In this document: piece by piece, positions 8,797-18,506 of the stretch
Numbering within the stretch: the stretch's first letter is position 1
How the letters are laid out: every line of letters begins with the position of its first letter
Source of the DNA: Promethearchaeota archaeon
GTDB lineage: Archaea > Asgardarchaeota > Lokiarchaeia > Sigynarchaeales > SOKP01
Length of the DNA: 64,000 nucleotides
Direction: 5' to 3'
Assembly (NCBI GenBank): GCA_019894875.1
Contig: JAGXNR010000008.1
Location: 1-64,000 of the forward strand
Made by a program: the position numbers and the translations under genes
The notes under the pieces: model-generated
The model's input: the letters and a program-made list of their open reading frames with translations, nothing else
The model's database searches: none
What the model was told of the DNA's origin: nothing

Positions 8797-9465
8797 ATGA
8801 CTATACAAAAATTTCCTATTTTGGAAATACCGAATCTTATGAAGGGAACATTCATAACAAGACCAAATAGATTTGTTGGCGAAATAAAGTATAAAGGAAA
8901 AACTGAAACTGCCCATATTCATGATCCTGGCAGGTTAAAGGAACTTCTCATACAAGGGACGGAAATATTATTTACACATTCTCAAGGAAAGCTAAAGTAC
9001 TATGTAAAAGCCGTAAAAAAAGGGGACGAATGGATTCTAATAGATTCAGCACTTCATTCTAAATTGGCTATGAAAATTATGAAGCTCTTACCGGAATTTT
9101 CCAAGGTTAAAGAAATTAAAAAAGAAGTAACATTTGGGAAAAGTAGAATAGATTTTACTCTTGATAAGGTTCCTTTAGAAGTAAAAGGTTGTACTCTGGT
9201 TAGAGATGGGCTCGCATTATTCCCGGATGCTCCAACTGAAAGAGGGACCCGTCATGTTGAAGAGATTATTAAACAAAAAGGGATGATTCTAATCTTGATA
9301 TTACGGAAAGCCCGGGAATTTGCTCCCAATTGGGAAACGGATCCAAAATTCGCAAAGAAATTGAGCGAAGCGAGGAAAAAAGGGATTAAAATTATCCCTG
9401 TCCAATTAAGTTTTGACGGAAAAACAATATATTATCATGGGAAAATTCCATTATCAAACTTCTAA
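8797..9465 (+). CDS. sfsA: SfsA family protein
   Basis: A 222-residue protein of the usual SfsA length. The N-terminal OB-like part has RPNRFVGEI and HDPGRLKELL. The C-terminal nuclease-like part has the conserved VPLEVKGCTLV and FPDAPTERGTRHVEEI. In E. coli SfsA was described as a DNA-binding protein that stimulates maltose genes, and the fold suggests a nucleic-acid role; its function in archaea is unknown. All conserved motifs are intact. Confidence 0.93.
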   Translation: MTIQKFPILEIPNLMKGTFITRPNRFVGEIKYKGKTETAHIHDPGRLKELLIQGTEILFTHSQGKLKYYVKAVKKGDEWILIDSALHSKLAMKIMKLLPEFSKVKEIKKEVTFGKSRIDFTLDKVPLEVKGCTLVRDGLALFPDAPTERGTRHVEEIIKQKGMILILILRKAREFAPNWETDPKFAKKLSEARKKGIKIIPVQLSFDGKTIYYHGKIPLSNF

Positions 9466-9559
9466 ATACTAATACAATTTTCCAAAATATAAAATTGAAA
9501 ATAACTACTTTTAATGCATAATAGTTGAATCTAAATTTAGTCAAAAATATCTTATTGGG

Positions 9560-10351
9560 ATGACAATCTTTTTGTTTTTAAGTATATACCTCGCCTGTGT
9601 AATAGCATTCGGTATCATCATGATTATAATATATATCAGAAAGTATAGAAAGCTTCCTGTTGACGTTTGGAAACCAGGCGCGGCTTGGACTCGAGCTTTA
9701 ATCTACTTCTCGTTTTGCAACATTGTCATCGTAACTTCTGGGACAATGGAACAATTAATGATTCAACCGTTATTCACTATAGAGCAAATAACAAATATAT
9801 CATGGGTAGTATATTGCATTTTCTGCTTTATCTATGTTTTTTTTGCATATTGGATTTTGTGGTCTCGGATGACGCTTACATTCGACCGTAAATATTATCT
9901 TGGGACGGAGGTTCTATTTGGTATCATGTGGGGATTTTGTACGGGTGGGCTACTTCTTTCATTTTATCATTTGTGGAGCTTAACTGGTGCCTTTTGTTGG
10001 GCTAGGTATCTACTAAGTTTCGGAACTATGGGTTTATGGCAATATTTCATCCAGGATTACTTCTGGGATGTTTATGTTAGCCCAGAACACGATACACCGA
10101 AATCAATTCTCATCAAAACCCTCGTCAGCCATATCCCTAATATGATGATTTCTTTAGGTTTTCTTACTATTTGGGGTAACTATTCTATATTTATTGTAAT
10201 TTTTATCATTGCATTAGTGGCATCAACAATTTTTCAGAGATTCCCCGCACCCTGGGCTAAGGAAAAATTTCATGCCCCAATGACCAAACCAGGAATTGGT
10301 GGCTTCTTACGTGGTGCGGGATATTTAGGGGATATTGACAACACTTCTTAA
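9560..10351 (+). CDS. Polytopic membrane protein of unknown function
   Basis: A 263-residue protein with about seven predicted membrane helices spread along its length (first at about 3-25, last at about 207-227). Many are rich in Trp, Phe and Tyr. A loop WSRMTLTFDRKYYLG and a C-terminal cytoplasmic tail with proline and glycine (MTKPGIGGFLRGAGYLG) are notable. It starts 95 bp after sfsA on the same strand. I recognise no transporter or receptor signature. Confidence 0.7.
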   Translation: MTIFLFLSIYLACVIAFGIIMIIIYIRKYRKLPVDVWKPGAAWTRALIYFSFCNIVIVTSGTMEQLMIQPLFTIEQITNISWVVYCIFCFIYVFFAYWILWSRMTLTFDRKYYLGTEVLFGIMWGFCTGGLLLSFYHLWSLTGAFCWARYLLSFGTMGLWQYFIQDYFWDVYVSPEHDTPKSILIKTLVSHIPNMMISLGFLTIWGNYSIFIVIFIIALVASTIFQRFPAPWAKEKFHAPMTKPGIGGFLRGAGYLGDIDNTS

Positions 10352-10411
10352 TATCGTTATTCTTTTCTTAAGTCGTAGTAAAATCTTTTCATTCAAAGAA
10401 TAAAGTAAATC

Positions 10412-10735
10412 CTATAATGATTTTATAATTAGCTCTTTCCACTCCAACAACCAGGTTTTTAATTCATTGAAATTTTGAAAAGGAAAACCTGTTTGTAATT
10501 GCAAATCACCAACATCAATTTTTGGAGAGGTGATAAGTTTATTTATCTGATCTAGTGCCAAATTATAATCGTTTTGCAAAACCCATGCTTTCACGCGATC
10601 AATAGTCATGTCAAAAAAATCATCCTCACATCCACAACCGGGAAAACAATTGTTTGTAGAAAGCATAAGATCCCATAATGGTGATTTAATCTTATTAGTT
10701 TCATTCGGAGTGTATGAAGTTTTCATTCTAATCAT
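10412..10735 (-). CDS. Hypothetical protein, 107 aa
   Basis: A soluble, acidic protein with CFPGCGC near residue 35, followed by two amphipathic helices. It converges on the membrane-protein gene and is divergent from the acyltransferase gene at 10832. The first methionine, or the one at residue 4, could be the start. No family is recognised. A (TAA)n microsatellite lies just upstream, at about 10754-10770. Confidence 0.6.
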   Translation of the reverse strand: MIRMKTSYTPNETNKIKSPLWDLMLSTNNCFPGCGCEDDFFDMTIDRVKAWVLQNDYNLALDQINKLITSPKIDVGDLQLQTGFPFQNFNELKTWLLEWKELIIKSL

Positions 10736-10831
10736 GTAAATGAATTGTAATTTAATAATAATAATAATAGAATAAAAAATATGGAAAATAAATTTATTAT
10801 CAAATAGTCTTTAAGAGTTAGAATCATTACA

Positions 10832-11890
10832 ATGGCTGTGCTAGAAAAATTTCCAGTTATAGATGTAACCGGGAGTCCTGAAGAAATAGGGACACAACAT
10901 GGAAAATTATTGAAAAACAGGATAAACCAAACAATTGAATTTTATAGTGATGTAACCAAGAAATTAGATGAAGAGGGTCGGGAGCGTAATAGAAAGTATA
11001 TTTTAAATTCAGCTAGAAATTTTAAAAAGATAATTCATGCTTACAATTCAGAATATTCAGTGGAAATTGAAGCAATTGCAGAAGCAGCGGATGTAGATCC
11101 TCTATGGATTTATGCCATAAATTCAAGAAGTGAAATTATGTCAAATATGGAGAATGGGACTACTGAGTGTACTGCATTATATTTCAAAAATCCAAGGGTT
11201 CTTGGTCAAAACTGGGATTGGGCTGCAGATTTTGAAGAACTAGCCTTTGTTATGAGATTGACCAAACCAGATGGTCACAAAATAATTCAGGTAACCGAAC
11301 CGGGGATGATTGGTAAAATTGGATTTAATAATTCAGGTTTGGGAGTTTGTTTAAATTTCCTTCGTATAGAAGAAGAATTAGATGGATTACCAATTCATAT
11401 TATTCTTCGTGCTCTGTTAGATAGTAAATCTATTGAAGAAGCCAAAGATTTAGCTAAGAATGTGGGTAAAGGTCAATCTGGGAATATATTAATGGGTGAT
11501 AAAAACGGAAAATACCAGGATATTGAATTTGGGGGTAATGAAGTCTATATTTTAGATTCTGAAAATAATCATTTTATTCACACCAACCATTTTTTGATGA
11601 ATGAAAAATTAAATTCAAAACCAGAATTATTACTTAGTTCATTTAATCGATATGAAATCGCAAGCATTTTAGCAAAAAATCACCAAACCCCGTCATTAGA
11701 GCTTATGAAAAGTATATTATTGGATGATTCTGATCCTGAATTACCAATATGTAGGAAATATATCCCTGGTACAAGAATGGAAAAAGTTGGCACCGTATGC
11801 ACAATTTTGATGGATTTGAATCAGGAAGTGATGCATATTACTAAAGGAAGTCCTCTTCATAATCCATTCACCAAAATTTCACTTAATTAA
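10832..11890 (+). CDS. C45-family (acyl-CoA:6-aminopenicillanate acyltransferase-like) N-terminal-nucleophile hydrolase
   Basis: A 352-residue protein of the family that includes isopenicillin N acyltransferase. After the N-terminal GSPEEIGTQHG motif, a Gly/Thr-rich stretch leads to TTEC-TAL. Cys113 is the expected autoproteolysis site and new N-terminal nucleophile of the beta chain, followed by the diagnostic GQNWDW. A later GxxGxCxxNxLR-like strand (NNSGLGVCLNFLR) also fits. Homologues hydrolyse or form amide bonds on amino acids or peptides; the substrate here is unknown. The gene stands alone and its 3' end overlaps the next, convergent gene by 12 bp. Confidence 0.88.
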   Translation: MAVLEKFPVIDVTGSPEEIGTQHGKLLKNRINQTIEFYSDVTKKLDEEGRERNRKYILNSARNFKKIIHAYNSEYSVEIEAIAEAADVDPLWIYAINSRSEIMSNMENGTTECTALYFKNPRVLGQNWDWAADFEELAFVMRLTKPDGHKIIQVTEPGMIGKIGFNNSGLGVCLNFLRIEEELDGLPIHIILRALLDSKSIEEAKDLAKNVGKGQSGNILMGDKNGKYQDIEFGGNEVYILDSENNHFIHTNHFLMNEKLNSKPELLLSSFNRYEIASILAKNHQTPSLELMKSILLDDSDPELPICRKYIPGTRMEKVGTVCTILMDLNQEVMHITKGSPLHNPFTKISLN

Positions 11891-12115
11891 AATTCTATAA
11901 ACTAAGAAAAGCAGGTAAAATGCGCTTAAAATTGCGATTAAAAGGCCGTATTTTTTAAAATGAGTTCTGGAACTTCGCTTCCTAAAGGATGTGAATATGC
12001 TTTCATCATATTCGGTGTTACAATTAGAACAAGTAAATGTAGTAGAGGTTTGTAAGTTTTTGGTATAATTTACTTTTCCACCGCAAACTGTACATTTGAA
12101 ACTAATTTTTTTCAT
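11879..12115 (-). CDS. Zinc-ribbon membrane protein, 78 aa
   Basis: An N-terminal zinc ribbon CTVCGG...CSNCN (two CxxC knuckles, residues about 8-35), a basic linker, then one membrane helix near the C-terminus (about 54-74). Such one-pass zinc-ribbon proteins are frequent in Asgard and other archaea, usually without known function. Its end overlaps the convergent acyltransferase gene by 12 bp. Confidence 0.7.
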   Translation of the reverse strand: MKKISFKCTVCGGKVNYTKNLQTSTTFTCSNCNTEYDESIFTSFRKRSSRTHFKKYGLLIAILSAFYLLFLVYRILIK

Positions 12116-12308
12116 ATAATTAAATTTGTGGATGCTATTTTTAATAGTTAAGTATCATAAATCTAAAGGATCTTAAAAATATTAGAAAAAATAAGGTATA
12201 ACGAAATCAATAAATCACTTCTCTATCCCCAGATTTATTGTAATATTTCTCTTAATATTATAATTATAACGAAAATAGGAGTGATATAGTATAACAGTAT
12301 TTCCAGAA

Positions 12309-12707
12309 ATGAAAGATGAGTTAACGAATTATTTATCAAGTAAGAATCTTGAGGAACATATTTCTAATATAATAGACATTGTTAATAGGCATAACCATAA
12401 GAAGCCTAACTCTACCCGTACTGGGACAAAACCGATCAAGAGGAGAGGATCTAAAGAAACGCTATACGAAAATCAATTTTTTGTAATAGTGAAAGATTTC
12501 CATACTAAAGACAAACTTGATATATGGGTATTAAAGCTAAAACGGAAAGTTTGGTTAGAGAAAGATAGTTTTTCCGAATTTAAGGAATTCATTGAATGTT
12601 ATGATGGTTATTATTCAGGATTTTCAGGAGGTTTTATTTTTAAATCCATGCCTATCGAGAAAGTCTTGGAAGAAGCAATAGAACTTCTTGAGAACCTTGT
12701 AGAATAA
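12309..12707 (+). CDS. Hypothetical protein, 132 aa
   Basis: A soluble alpha/beta protein with a His/Lys/Arg-rich segment (HNHKKPNSTRTGTKPIKRRG, about 38-57), a beta-rich middle (ENQFFVIVKDF, DIWVLKLKRKVWL) and a C-terminal amphipathic helix. A TATA-like TTATAATTATA near 12256 supports a promoter. No family is recognised. Confidence 0.55.
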   Translation: MKDELTNYLSSKNLEEHISNIIDIVNRHNHKKPNSTRTGTKPIKRRGSKETLYENQFFVIVKDFHTKDKLDIWVLKLKRKVWLEKDSFSEFKEFIECYDGYYSGFSGGFIFKSMPIEKVLEEAIELLENLVE

Positions 12708-13018
12708 GTCTTCTTATTATCATTATCAATTATTTCCTTAAGTTTTTCGAATGTTTCCTCATCACTTATACTATAGAAATCTTTAGAATGTGAGAAATTT
12801 TAGTTTGAATTTTTTCTTATCTGATGCACCAAGCTAGTGTTCATGCAATTTTTCTTTTAAACCCTAAATTATATCTTTAAGTTGAGTTTAAATTATATTG
12901 AATCATTTATTAGTTTTCTATTAGACAAAAGTCAAATTATTAAAAAGTGAGTTTCCAAAACAAAAATGGCATATCTTATGGAAAAATTGTGAAATTTAAT
13001 CCTTAAAAGTGATAAATA
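12708..13018. other. Intergenic region with a coding-like minus-strand remnant
   Basis: On the minus strand, from about 12806 down to 12720, a start-less frame reads KDFYSISDEETFEKLKEI. It has convincing protein character but no initiator, then runs into antisense of the preceding gene. It may be a decayed gene fragment. The rest shows nothing. Confidence 0.25.
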
Positions 13019-13153
13019 ATGAGTAAAAGAGTAGGAATAAGTTTTGGTATTATCGCAATGATCATGACAATCTCAGCATTAGTGCTAACTGGATATACCG
13101 CATTCTTTCAAACACCCCAAACGAGTAAATTTATAATTAAATTTCCCTTCTAA
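13019..13153 (+). CDS. Small single-helix membrane protein, 44 aa
   Basis: Starts ATG AGT AAA AGA. A basic N-terminus (MSKRVG) is followed by a hydrophobic helix (residues 6-29) and a short basic tail ending KFPF. This is the layout of a signal-anchor miniprotein. No family is recognised, and support rests only on its organisation. Confidence 0.4.
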   Translation: MSKRVGISFGIIAMIMTISALVLTGYTAFFQTPQTSKFIIKFPF

Positions 13154-13197
13154 AGAAATACTAGGCTATTTTCTACTAATAATATCCAATTATATAT

Positions 13198-13371
13198 TTA
13201 TCTGTTTTTTTTCATATCTTTATGTTTTTTATTTTTTTTTTTTTCTCGTCTCGCAGCACATAAGTCAGCATTAGAAAAAGGGATCGAGAAAAACCCTACT
13301 AAGTGCGGTCTCCCGAATAAGTGAGGTGGCGCATTCCTAACCTTTGGTTTATATTCTTTAGCACGAGCCAT
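13198..13371 (-). CDS. Possible small basic protein, 57 aa, in a G+C-richer island
   Basis: An ATG-started frame beginning MARAKEYKPKVRNAP and ending in a lysine-rich tail encoded by a long A-run. The DNA at 13245-13345 is visibly richer in G and C than its surroundings, which in this genome suggests selection on a protein or an RNA. The 13-base T-run on the plus strand could also be the end of a structured RNA. Neither reading is proven. Confidence 0.28.
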   Translation of the reverse strand: MARAKEYKPKVRNAPPHLFGRPHLVGFFSIPFSNADLCAARREKKKNKKHKDMKKNR

Positions 13372-13728
13372 AGATTATTCCCAATAGAAATAAGAGCATT
13401 TCATATTTATAGATATATGCTATTTTGAAGTCAAATCTGTATAACCACGATCTAATCCTGTAGTCTTATAAAAAAATTAATTTTATTGGTATCAGGAAAA
13501 TATAAAGCCCTTTTTACCCTCCTTCTTTATTTGTTTTATTTTTTTCTTTGGCGACAATATCATAGAAGTAACAAAACTACATAAGATGATCTAATAATTA
13601 TATCCCGTAATGTTCTTGATGACATCATTTTAAAAATTATCAAATTCGGTGTAAATGTGAAAGATACTTTAAGGTAAAAGATGATGATGTACTGAATATC
13701 TTTAACATTTGGTAATGAGAAAATAATA
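13372..13728. other. Intergenic region, no gene seen
   Basis: AT-rich spacer of about 360 bp between the doubtful small ORF and the gene at 13729. A GATGATG...CTGA stretch near 13680 was considered as a C/D-box RNA, but the spacing is wrong. I see nothing else. Confidence 0.4.
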
Positions 13729-13956
13729 TTAAAAAGGGAAAAATAACAATAGCCATGCTATTATATCTTTAAATGTTCGTGGAGTTTCTACTTTGTGCAT
13801 AGCTTGATTACGCATGAATGGTGAAACTTCAGAAGATGGTAATGGTTTCTTTATATTTCCCTCTTGGGTGGGATAGAAAGGTTTTACTTCCCGGCGTATA
13901 ATTACCTTTCTTTTTTTAGCTCTTGATTTATTCTCATTTTGCATTTCAAATTTCAT
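13729..13956 (-). CDS. Small basic protein with C-terminal hydrophobic end, 75 aa
   Basis: The open frame extends to 13971. A TATA-like TTTAAATATTA (about 13970-13984, minus strand) would start transcription close to the internal ATG at 13956, so I prefer that start as a nearly leaderless gene. The protein has a very basic N-terminal half (KSRAKKRKVIIRREVKP), proline-rich linkers, and an aromatic hydrophobic end (IIAWLLLFFPF) that could anchor it in the membrane. The family is unknown. Confidence 0.5.
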   Translation of the reverse strand: MKFEMQNENKSRAKKRKVIIRREVKPFYPTQEGNIKKPLPSSEVSPFMRNQAMHKVETPRTFKDIIAWLLLFFPF

Positions 13957-14167
13957 GATAAATATTATCATTTTAATATTTAAATTTTACTCTCGCTATT
14001 TTTTCAAAAAAATCTATGGTTTGGATAGATGCGATATATATTTGTTTCCATCTTTTAATTTGGGTTGAAGAGATTTCTGTAATAAGCGGAAGATATTTTG
14101 AAGAATTTTATAAGTTGTTTAAATTATACATAAATATAAGAGAAAATATATTTAGAATGAAAATACT

Positions 14168-14722
14168 ATGATTTCTGAAAAATTAAAGCTTGATGATATT
14201 GATAGGCAAATAATTTCACTTGTTCAGGAAAATCCTGCTCTGACACATACAGAAATTGCAACAAAAATAAATAGGTCACAACCTACGGTTGGAATGCGAA
14301 TAAAAAAGCTGGAAAAGAGTGGAATTTTACAGTTTCAACCCGGAATTAATTTTAAGAAGGTTGACATATATTTAGCAACGGTGGAATTAAAAACTAAGAA
14401 TCCCAATGAAATAATGTCTATGGCGCAACACTGTCCTTTTATGCTCAATGCGTTCAAATTAAGCGGCGATCATAATATTTGTATCCTTCTCTCCAGCTCT
14501 AAGCTTAAGAAATTAGATAACATCGTAAATTACCATTTCCGAGATAATCCTCAGATACAAAATGTCTCAATGGAAGTTGTTATTGATATTGCGAAGGATT
14601 TTATACTCCCGATTGACTTCGATTCTGAAGATCATGACCCTACATTAGAAAATGGTTGTGGAGAAAATTGTAAATTTAAGATCGCCAAAGAAAAGGGGCT
14701 ACTTCAGTCGACAGAAGCATGA
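14168..14722 (+). CDS. Lrp/AsnC-family regulator with cysteine tail (paralogue 2)
   Basis: A 184-residue paralogue of the protein at 5303: the same helix-turn-helix (THTEIATKINRSQPTVGMRIKKLE), the same RAM-like domain and FILPIDF segment, then a tail with CGENC in place of the six-cysteine cluster. An AT-rich TATA-like block (TAAATATAAG, about 14131) lies upstream. The gene stands alone. The effector is unknown; conservation of a C-terminal cysteine pair across paralogues suggests it matters. Confidence 0.88.
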   Translation: MISEKLKLDDIDRQIISLVQENPALTHTEIATKINRSQPTVGMRIKKLEKSGILQFQPGINFKKVDIYLATVELKTKNPNEIMSMAQHCPFMLNAFKLSGDHNICILLSSSKLKKLDNIVNYHFRDNPQIQNVSMEVVIDIAKDFILPIDFDSEDHDPTLENGCGENCKFKIAKEKGLLQSTEA

Positions 14723-14833
14723 TAATTTCTTAGATTTTTTCTTTGCTATTTTTTAAAGGTTAAAATACTCAGATAATTTCTAAAAGAAATCGAAAGGAAG
14801 AAGTAATTTAGGAATATTTTAAGATTGAATAAT

Positions 14834-16354
14834 TTAAGTGATGAATAGACTCTTTGAAGAAAAATTCGGATCCGATGTGATATAAAGTCCTAACACTCTG
14901 AGACCTTCTTCATCTCCAGGAGTAGGGATGTGTGTAGAATGCATATCGCAACCCTTGAGTTCGGAAAGTTTTTCCATGGCAACCTTCGCAGAAGGATTGA
15001 AATCTGCGCTAATACTTAAGGCTATGAGAGTTTCTTCGAGGTTTAGACTCAATTTCTTTTTATCATAGAACTCCGATTTCATCTTACTAATCGAGCTTAA
15101 TATATTTGGAGATAACAGAAGAATATTGTCAGGAATACCGGCTAATGTTTTAATAGAGTTTAGGATTAAGGCAGAAGCAGCATGCATTATTGGAGAGTTT
15201 TTTCCAGTTATAATTGTTCCATCCTTTAATTCCAATGCAGCTCCAGCAAAAATCCCCTCATTTCCTTTTCCTTTTTCTTGAGCTTCAATCGAAGCCTTGC
15301 GGGCGTATCCCACTACTTTTCGATCAATTGAGGAAAGATTTAATTCTTTCATTAGAAGTTCCGCTCTTTGTACAGTTTGTTTTTCAGCAACACCCATTGC
15401 ATATTCGCAACTATATCGAAAGAATCTTCGAATCATTTCCTGTTTCGCGGCTTCTTGAACTAACTCGTCATTAGTAATCGCAAATCCCGCCCTGTTTACG
15501 CCCATGTCTGTAGGTGATTTATATAATTCACCATGGTTCATAATCTTTATCATAATTTTCCTAACCACGGGAAAAGCGTCAACATCTCTATTATAATTTA
15601 TTGCGATTTTATTATAAGCATCAAGATGGAATGGATCCACTTGATTAAAATCTCCAAGATCCGCCGTTGCTGATTCATAGGCCATATTTATAGGATGCTT
15701 TAAAGGTAAATTCCAAATTGGAAATGTTTCAAATTTCGCATAACCTGCACGTAACCCCCTCTTATGTTCATGATATACTTGATTAAGACAAGTTGCAAGT
15801 TTTCCACTACCTGGTCCAGGCGCAGTTACGATAACTATTGGTTTGACTGTTTCAATGTACGGATTTGCACCATATCCTTCTTCACTTACAATTAGATCAA
15901 GATTAGTAGGGTATCCCTTAATTGTTTGATGAGTAAAAACCTTTATATCTCGTCGCTCTAGTTTAGTCATGAATTGCTTTACAATTGGTTGGCCGTTAAA
16001 GCGTGTCACTACAACAGCACATACATTAATATCACCATCTCGAAGGTCATCTATTAATTTCATTGTATTAGTATCATAAGTAATCCCAAAGTCTGCTCGA
16101 ATCTTTCTCCTTTCTATATCCCCAGAATAAATACAAATTATAACCTCAATCTTATCTTTAAGTCGCTCTAAAAGCTTTAACTTTACATTAGGATCGAATC
16201 CTGGTAATACTCTTGCAGCGTGAAAATCATATATTAGTTTCCCCCCAAATTCAAGATATAATTTATTTCCAAATTGAGCTGCTCTATCTATAATGCTCTT
16301 GGATTGTTCTTTTAGATACTTTTTATTGTCAAATCCAATTTTAGTGATAGTCAT
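14834..16354 (-). CDS. DUF1846 family protein
   Basis: A 506-residue protein that matches the DUF1846 family along its full length. It has the N-terminal GFDNKKYLKEQS, LEFGGKLIYDFHAARVLPGF, and a central APGPGSGKLATCLNQVYHE segment resembling a nucleotide-binding loop. Structures of bacterial members show an ATP-dependent-enzyme-like fold, but no activity is established to my knowledge. The gene is a lone minus-strand unit. No truncation is seen. Confidence 0.88.
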   Translation of the reverse strand: MTITKIGFDNKKYLKEQSKSIIDRAAQFGNKLYLEFGGKLIYDFHAARVLPGFDPNVKLKLLERLKDKIEVIICIYSGDIERRKIRADFGITYDTNTMKLIDDLRDGDINVCAVVVTRFNGQPIVKQFMTKLERRDIKVFTHQTIKGYPTNLDLIVSEEGYGANPYIETVKPIVIVTAPGPGSGKLATCLNQVYHEHKRGLRAGYAKFETFPIWNLPLKHPINMAYESATADLGDFNQVDPFHLDAYNKIAINYNRDVDAFPVVRKIMIKIMNHGELYKSPTDMGVNRAGFAITNDELVQEAAKQEMIRRFFRYSCEYAMGVAEKQTVQRAELLMKELNLSSIDRKVVGYARKASIEAQEKGKGNEGIFAGAALELKDGTIITGKNSPIMHAASALILNSIKTLAGIPDNILLLSPNILSSISKMKSEFYDKKKLSLNLEETLIALSISADFNPSAKVAMEKLSELKGCDMHSTHIPTPGDEEGLRVLGLYITSDPNFSSKSLFIT

Positions 16355-16579
16355 CTAAATTCTGTAAAGTAATTTCTTCTTATATATTCTTATTATTTTA
16401 TAATTCTTTTATAAATTTCCCGTATATCATATGTTCGTTTCTATTTATTAATCACACTCGATTTATCATTTTTTAATAAAAAAGTGATTTCACTTAGATA
16501 TGAGAGAAATCTTAGTGAGAGAGTACATTTAAATTTGTGAGTAATCTATAATAGTATAGGCAATCATGAGTGTTGGTGA

Positions 16580-17952
16580 GTGATAGTGAGTGAAGAGGAA
16601 GAGAAAGAGGAAAAGGCTCAGGCTCAAGTTCAAGAATTTAGAATCAATGAATATCTCACTTTAAGGCAAGATGAAGATGGGAAAACCATAATTTACGTAG
16701 CAGGAAAACCGTTCCGGAACTGCAAGTATTTGTTAATAAACATCCCTGTTGGAGAAGCCACAAATCTCAATGAAATAGAATCTATTGACGAAGCGGCGGA
16801 GAATTTAGACAAATCGCTCGAACCTCTGAAGAGTCGAAAGCAGTTTAAATACACCATTCCCCCAGAAGTCGAGTTCTGGGGCCATTGTTCAAACCTTCAA
16901 GTCTGGTACGAGAATGGGTACAACACAAGGCTCCTTCATGCGAACCTCGCTTCCCGTTGCTAAGAGAGCTGGCAAGAGAGGGAGACCTCCAAGCTAAGAG
17001 GATTTTTAAAGAGGAAGTTGCTGAACGGTATAATAGTGGCGTCGAGAGTGTGCGAAAATTCATTCGGAGGATGTATTACTTAAATGATCTCTCAATCGAG
17101 GAATTCTTAGGCTTGATTGAAAACGATACCGACCGTGAAGTTATCGAACAACTACGGAAATTATACCCCCGCTTCGAAAAGAATGATATGGGAAGTTCGA
17201 TGCTAAAACTGAACATAGATATAAAAAAGGGGCGAGTATCACGATTAGATCTTGGCGGGCTTGAATTCGGGCAGATTCCAGAGTGTATTCGAGATTTAAC
17301 CTTGCTTGAGTTTTTAAGCGTCTTATATGATCAATTAAACTCGCTTCCGGAATGGATTGGTGAATTGAAGGCATTAAAAATCCTTAAAATAGATAATAAC
17401 CCTCTTAAAACTTTGCCTGAATCAATAGGGAATTTACAAAACCTAGAGGAGTTATATGCCGAAAAATCTCAATTAGAAACGTTGCCGGATTCAATCGGGA
17501 ATTTGAAATCCTTAAAAATCCTTGTATTGTATAAAAATCGACTTGAAAAGCTGCCTGACGTAATTGGCAACTTATCTAATCTGGAAAAGTTAGACCTCCC
17601 TGAAAACAAATTAAACAATCTACCTCAATCAATTGGAAATCTGAGAAATCTAAAAGAATTAGTCCTTAGAGAAAATAAATTAACAGAATTACCCTCATCA
17701 ATTGGTCGACTAAAATCATTGAAAGGGATATATTTGGGAAATAATAATCTATTTAATTTACCGTCATCAATTGGAAAACTTAATAACTTAGAAGCACTTA
17801 GTATTTCAAATAATCCTATCTATCTACTGCCAGAATCAATATATTTTTTACCAAATCTAAAAGAATTATATTTAGGTAATACTCGTATAGCAAAATACTT
17901 AAATTTTAAAGATGACTTTAAGAGCAAATTGCTAACAATATACGATTACTAA
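16580..17952 (+). pseudogene. Leucine-rich-repeat protein gene broken by a one-base frameshift
   Basis: Two overlapping frames together make one protein. The first (from a GTG at 16580, or GTG at 16586) ends ...YNTRLLHANLASRC-stop at 16963; the second begins in frame ...FPLLRELAREGDLQAKRIF. At 16948-16956 CTCGCTTCCCGTTGC would read A-FPLL with one extra T, so a single T is missing. The N-terminal part is an acidic, conserved non-repeat domain. The C-terminal 250 residues hold about nine 23-residue leucine-rich repeats (SIGNLxxLxxLxLxxNxLxxLP) and the same TIYDY tail as the gene at the window start. It may be a true pseudogene, an assembly error in a T-run, or a recoded gene. Confidence 0.8.
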
Positions 17953-17976
17953 ATAAAAGAAATAAAAAAGTAAAGA

Positions 17977-18432
17977 TTATTCAATTCTAAGATCGATAAT
18001 CTTGGATTTCCTATCTAAATCTTTAATCCTTAATTTAGAGTATTTAAGCACTTTATCCATGATGTAATCGATTATATTGGTGAAATTATTGTCTAATTCA
18101 TGGTTATGAAAGCTTAAGAAATGCATTATATCTCCATATTTGAACAGCTTATCAAATCTTTGCTTAAAGGTGTTAAAATCAGCGACAGTAAAACCCGGTA
18201 TATTTCCCCAAATAAATGAGCCCTCGATATGATTGGCAACATTACTTGAATCTATGTGGCTCTGGTCAAACATGCTATAGATGTCTAAATACAGCAAATT
18301 GTCAGGCCCCCATTTGACCACAGAAAAGATATTTGGCTCCAACATCATCCAAAGGAGCATGCTTACGATAGCTTCTGAAGGATTCTCTAGATCAATATCA
18401 AATTCATCTACTTTGAAATTTGATATTACCAT
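17977..18432 (-). CDS. Hypothetical protein, 151 aa
   Basis: A soluble acidic protein with many aromatic residues (SMLLWMMLEPNIF, FIWGNIPGF) and a basic C-terminal helix (KYSKLRIKDLDRKSK). It converges on the leucine-rich-repeat gene with a 24-bp gap. No family is recognised. Confidence 0.6.
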   Translation of the reverse strand: MVISNFKVDEFDIDLENPSEAIVSMLLWMMLEPNIFSVVKWGPDNLLYLDIYSMFDQSHIDSSNVANHIEGSFIWGNIPGFTVADFNTFKQRFDKLFKYGDIMHFLSFHNHELDNNFTNIIDYIMDKVLKYSKLRIKDLDRKSKIIDLRIE

Positions 18433-18506
18433 TCTCGGTTAGTGGGATTTTCTTTATGACATCCAAAACAGCATCATGAGCGTCTATAAATTTATGGAGA
18501 ATTAAA

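Noticed and set aside
13680..13740. Possible C/D-box RNA (GATGATG...CTGA)
   Set aside because: The C and D-like boxes are only four bases apart and no second pair or terminal stem is seen.
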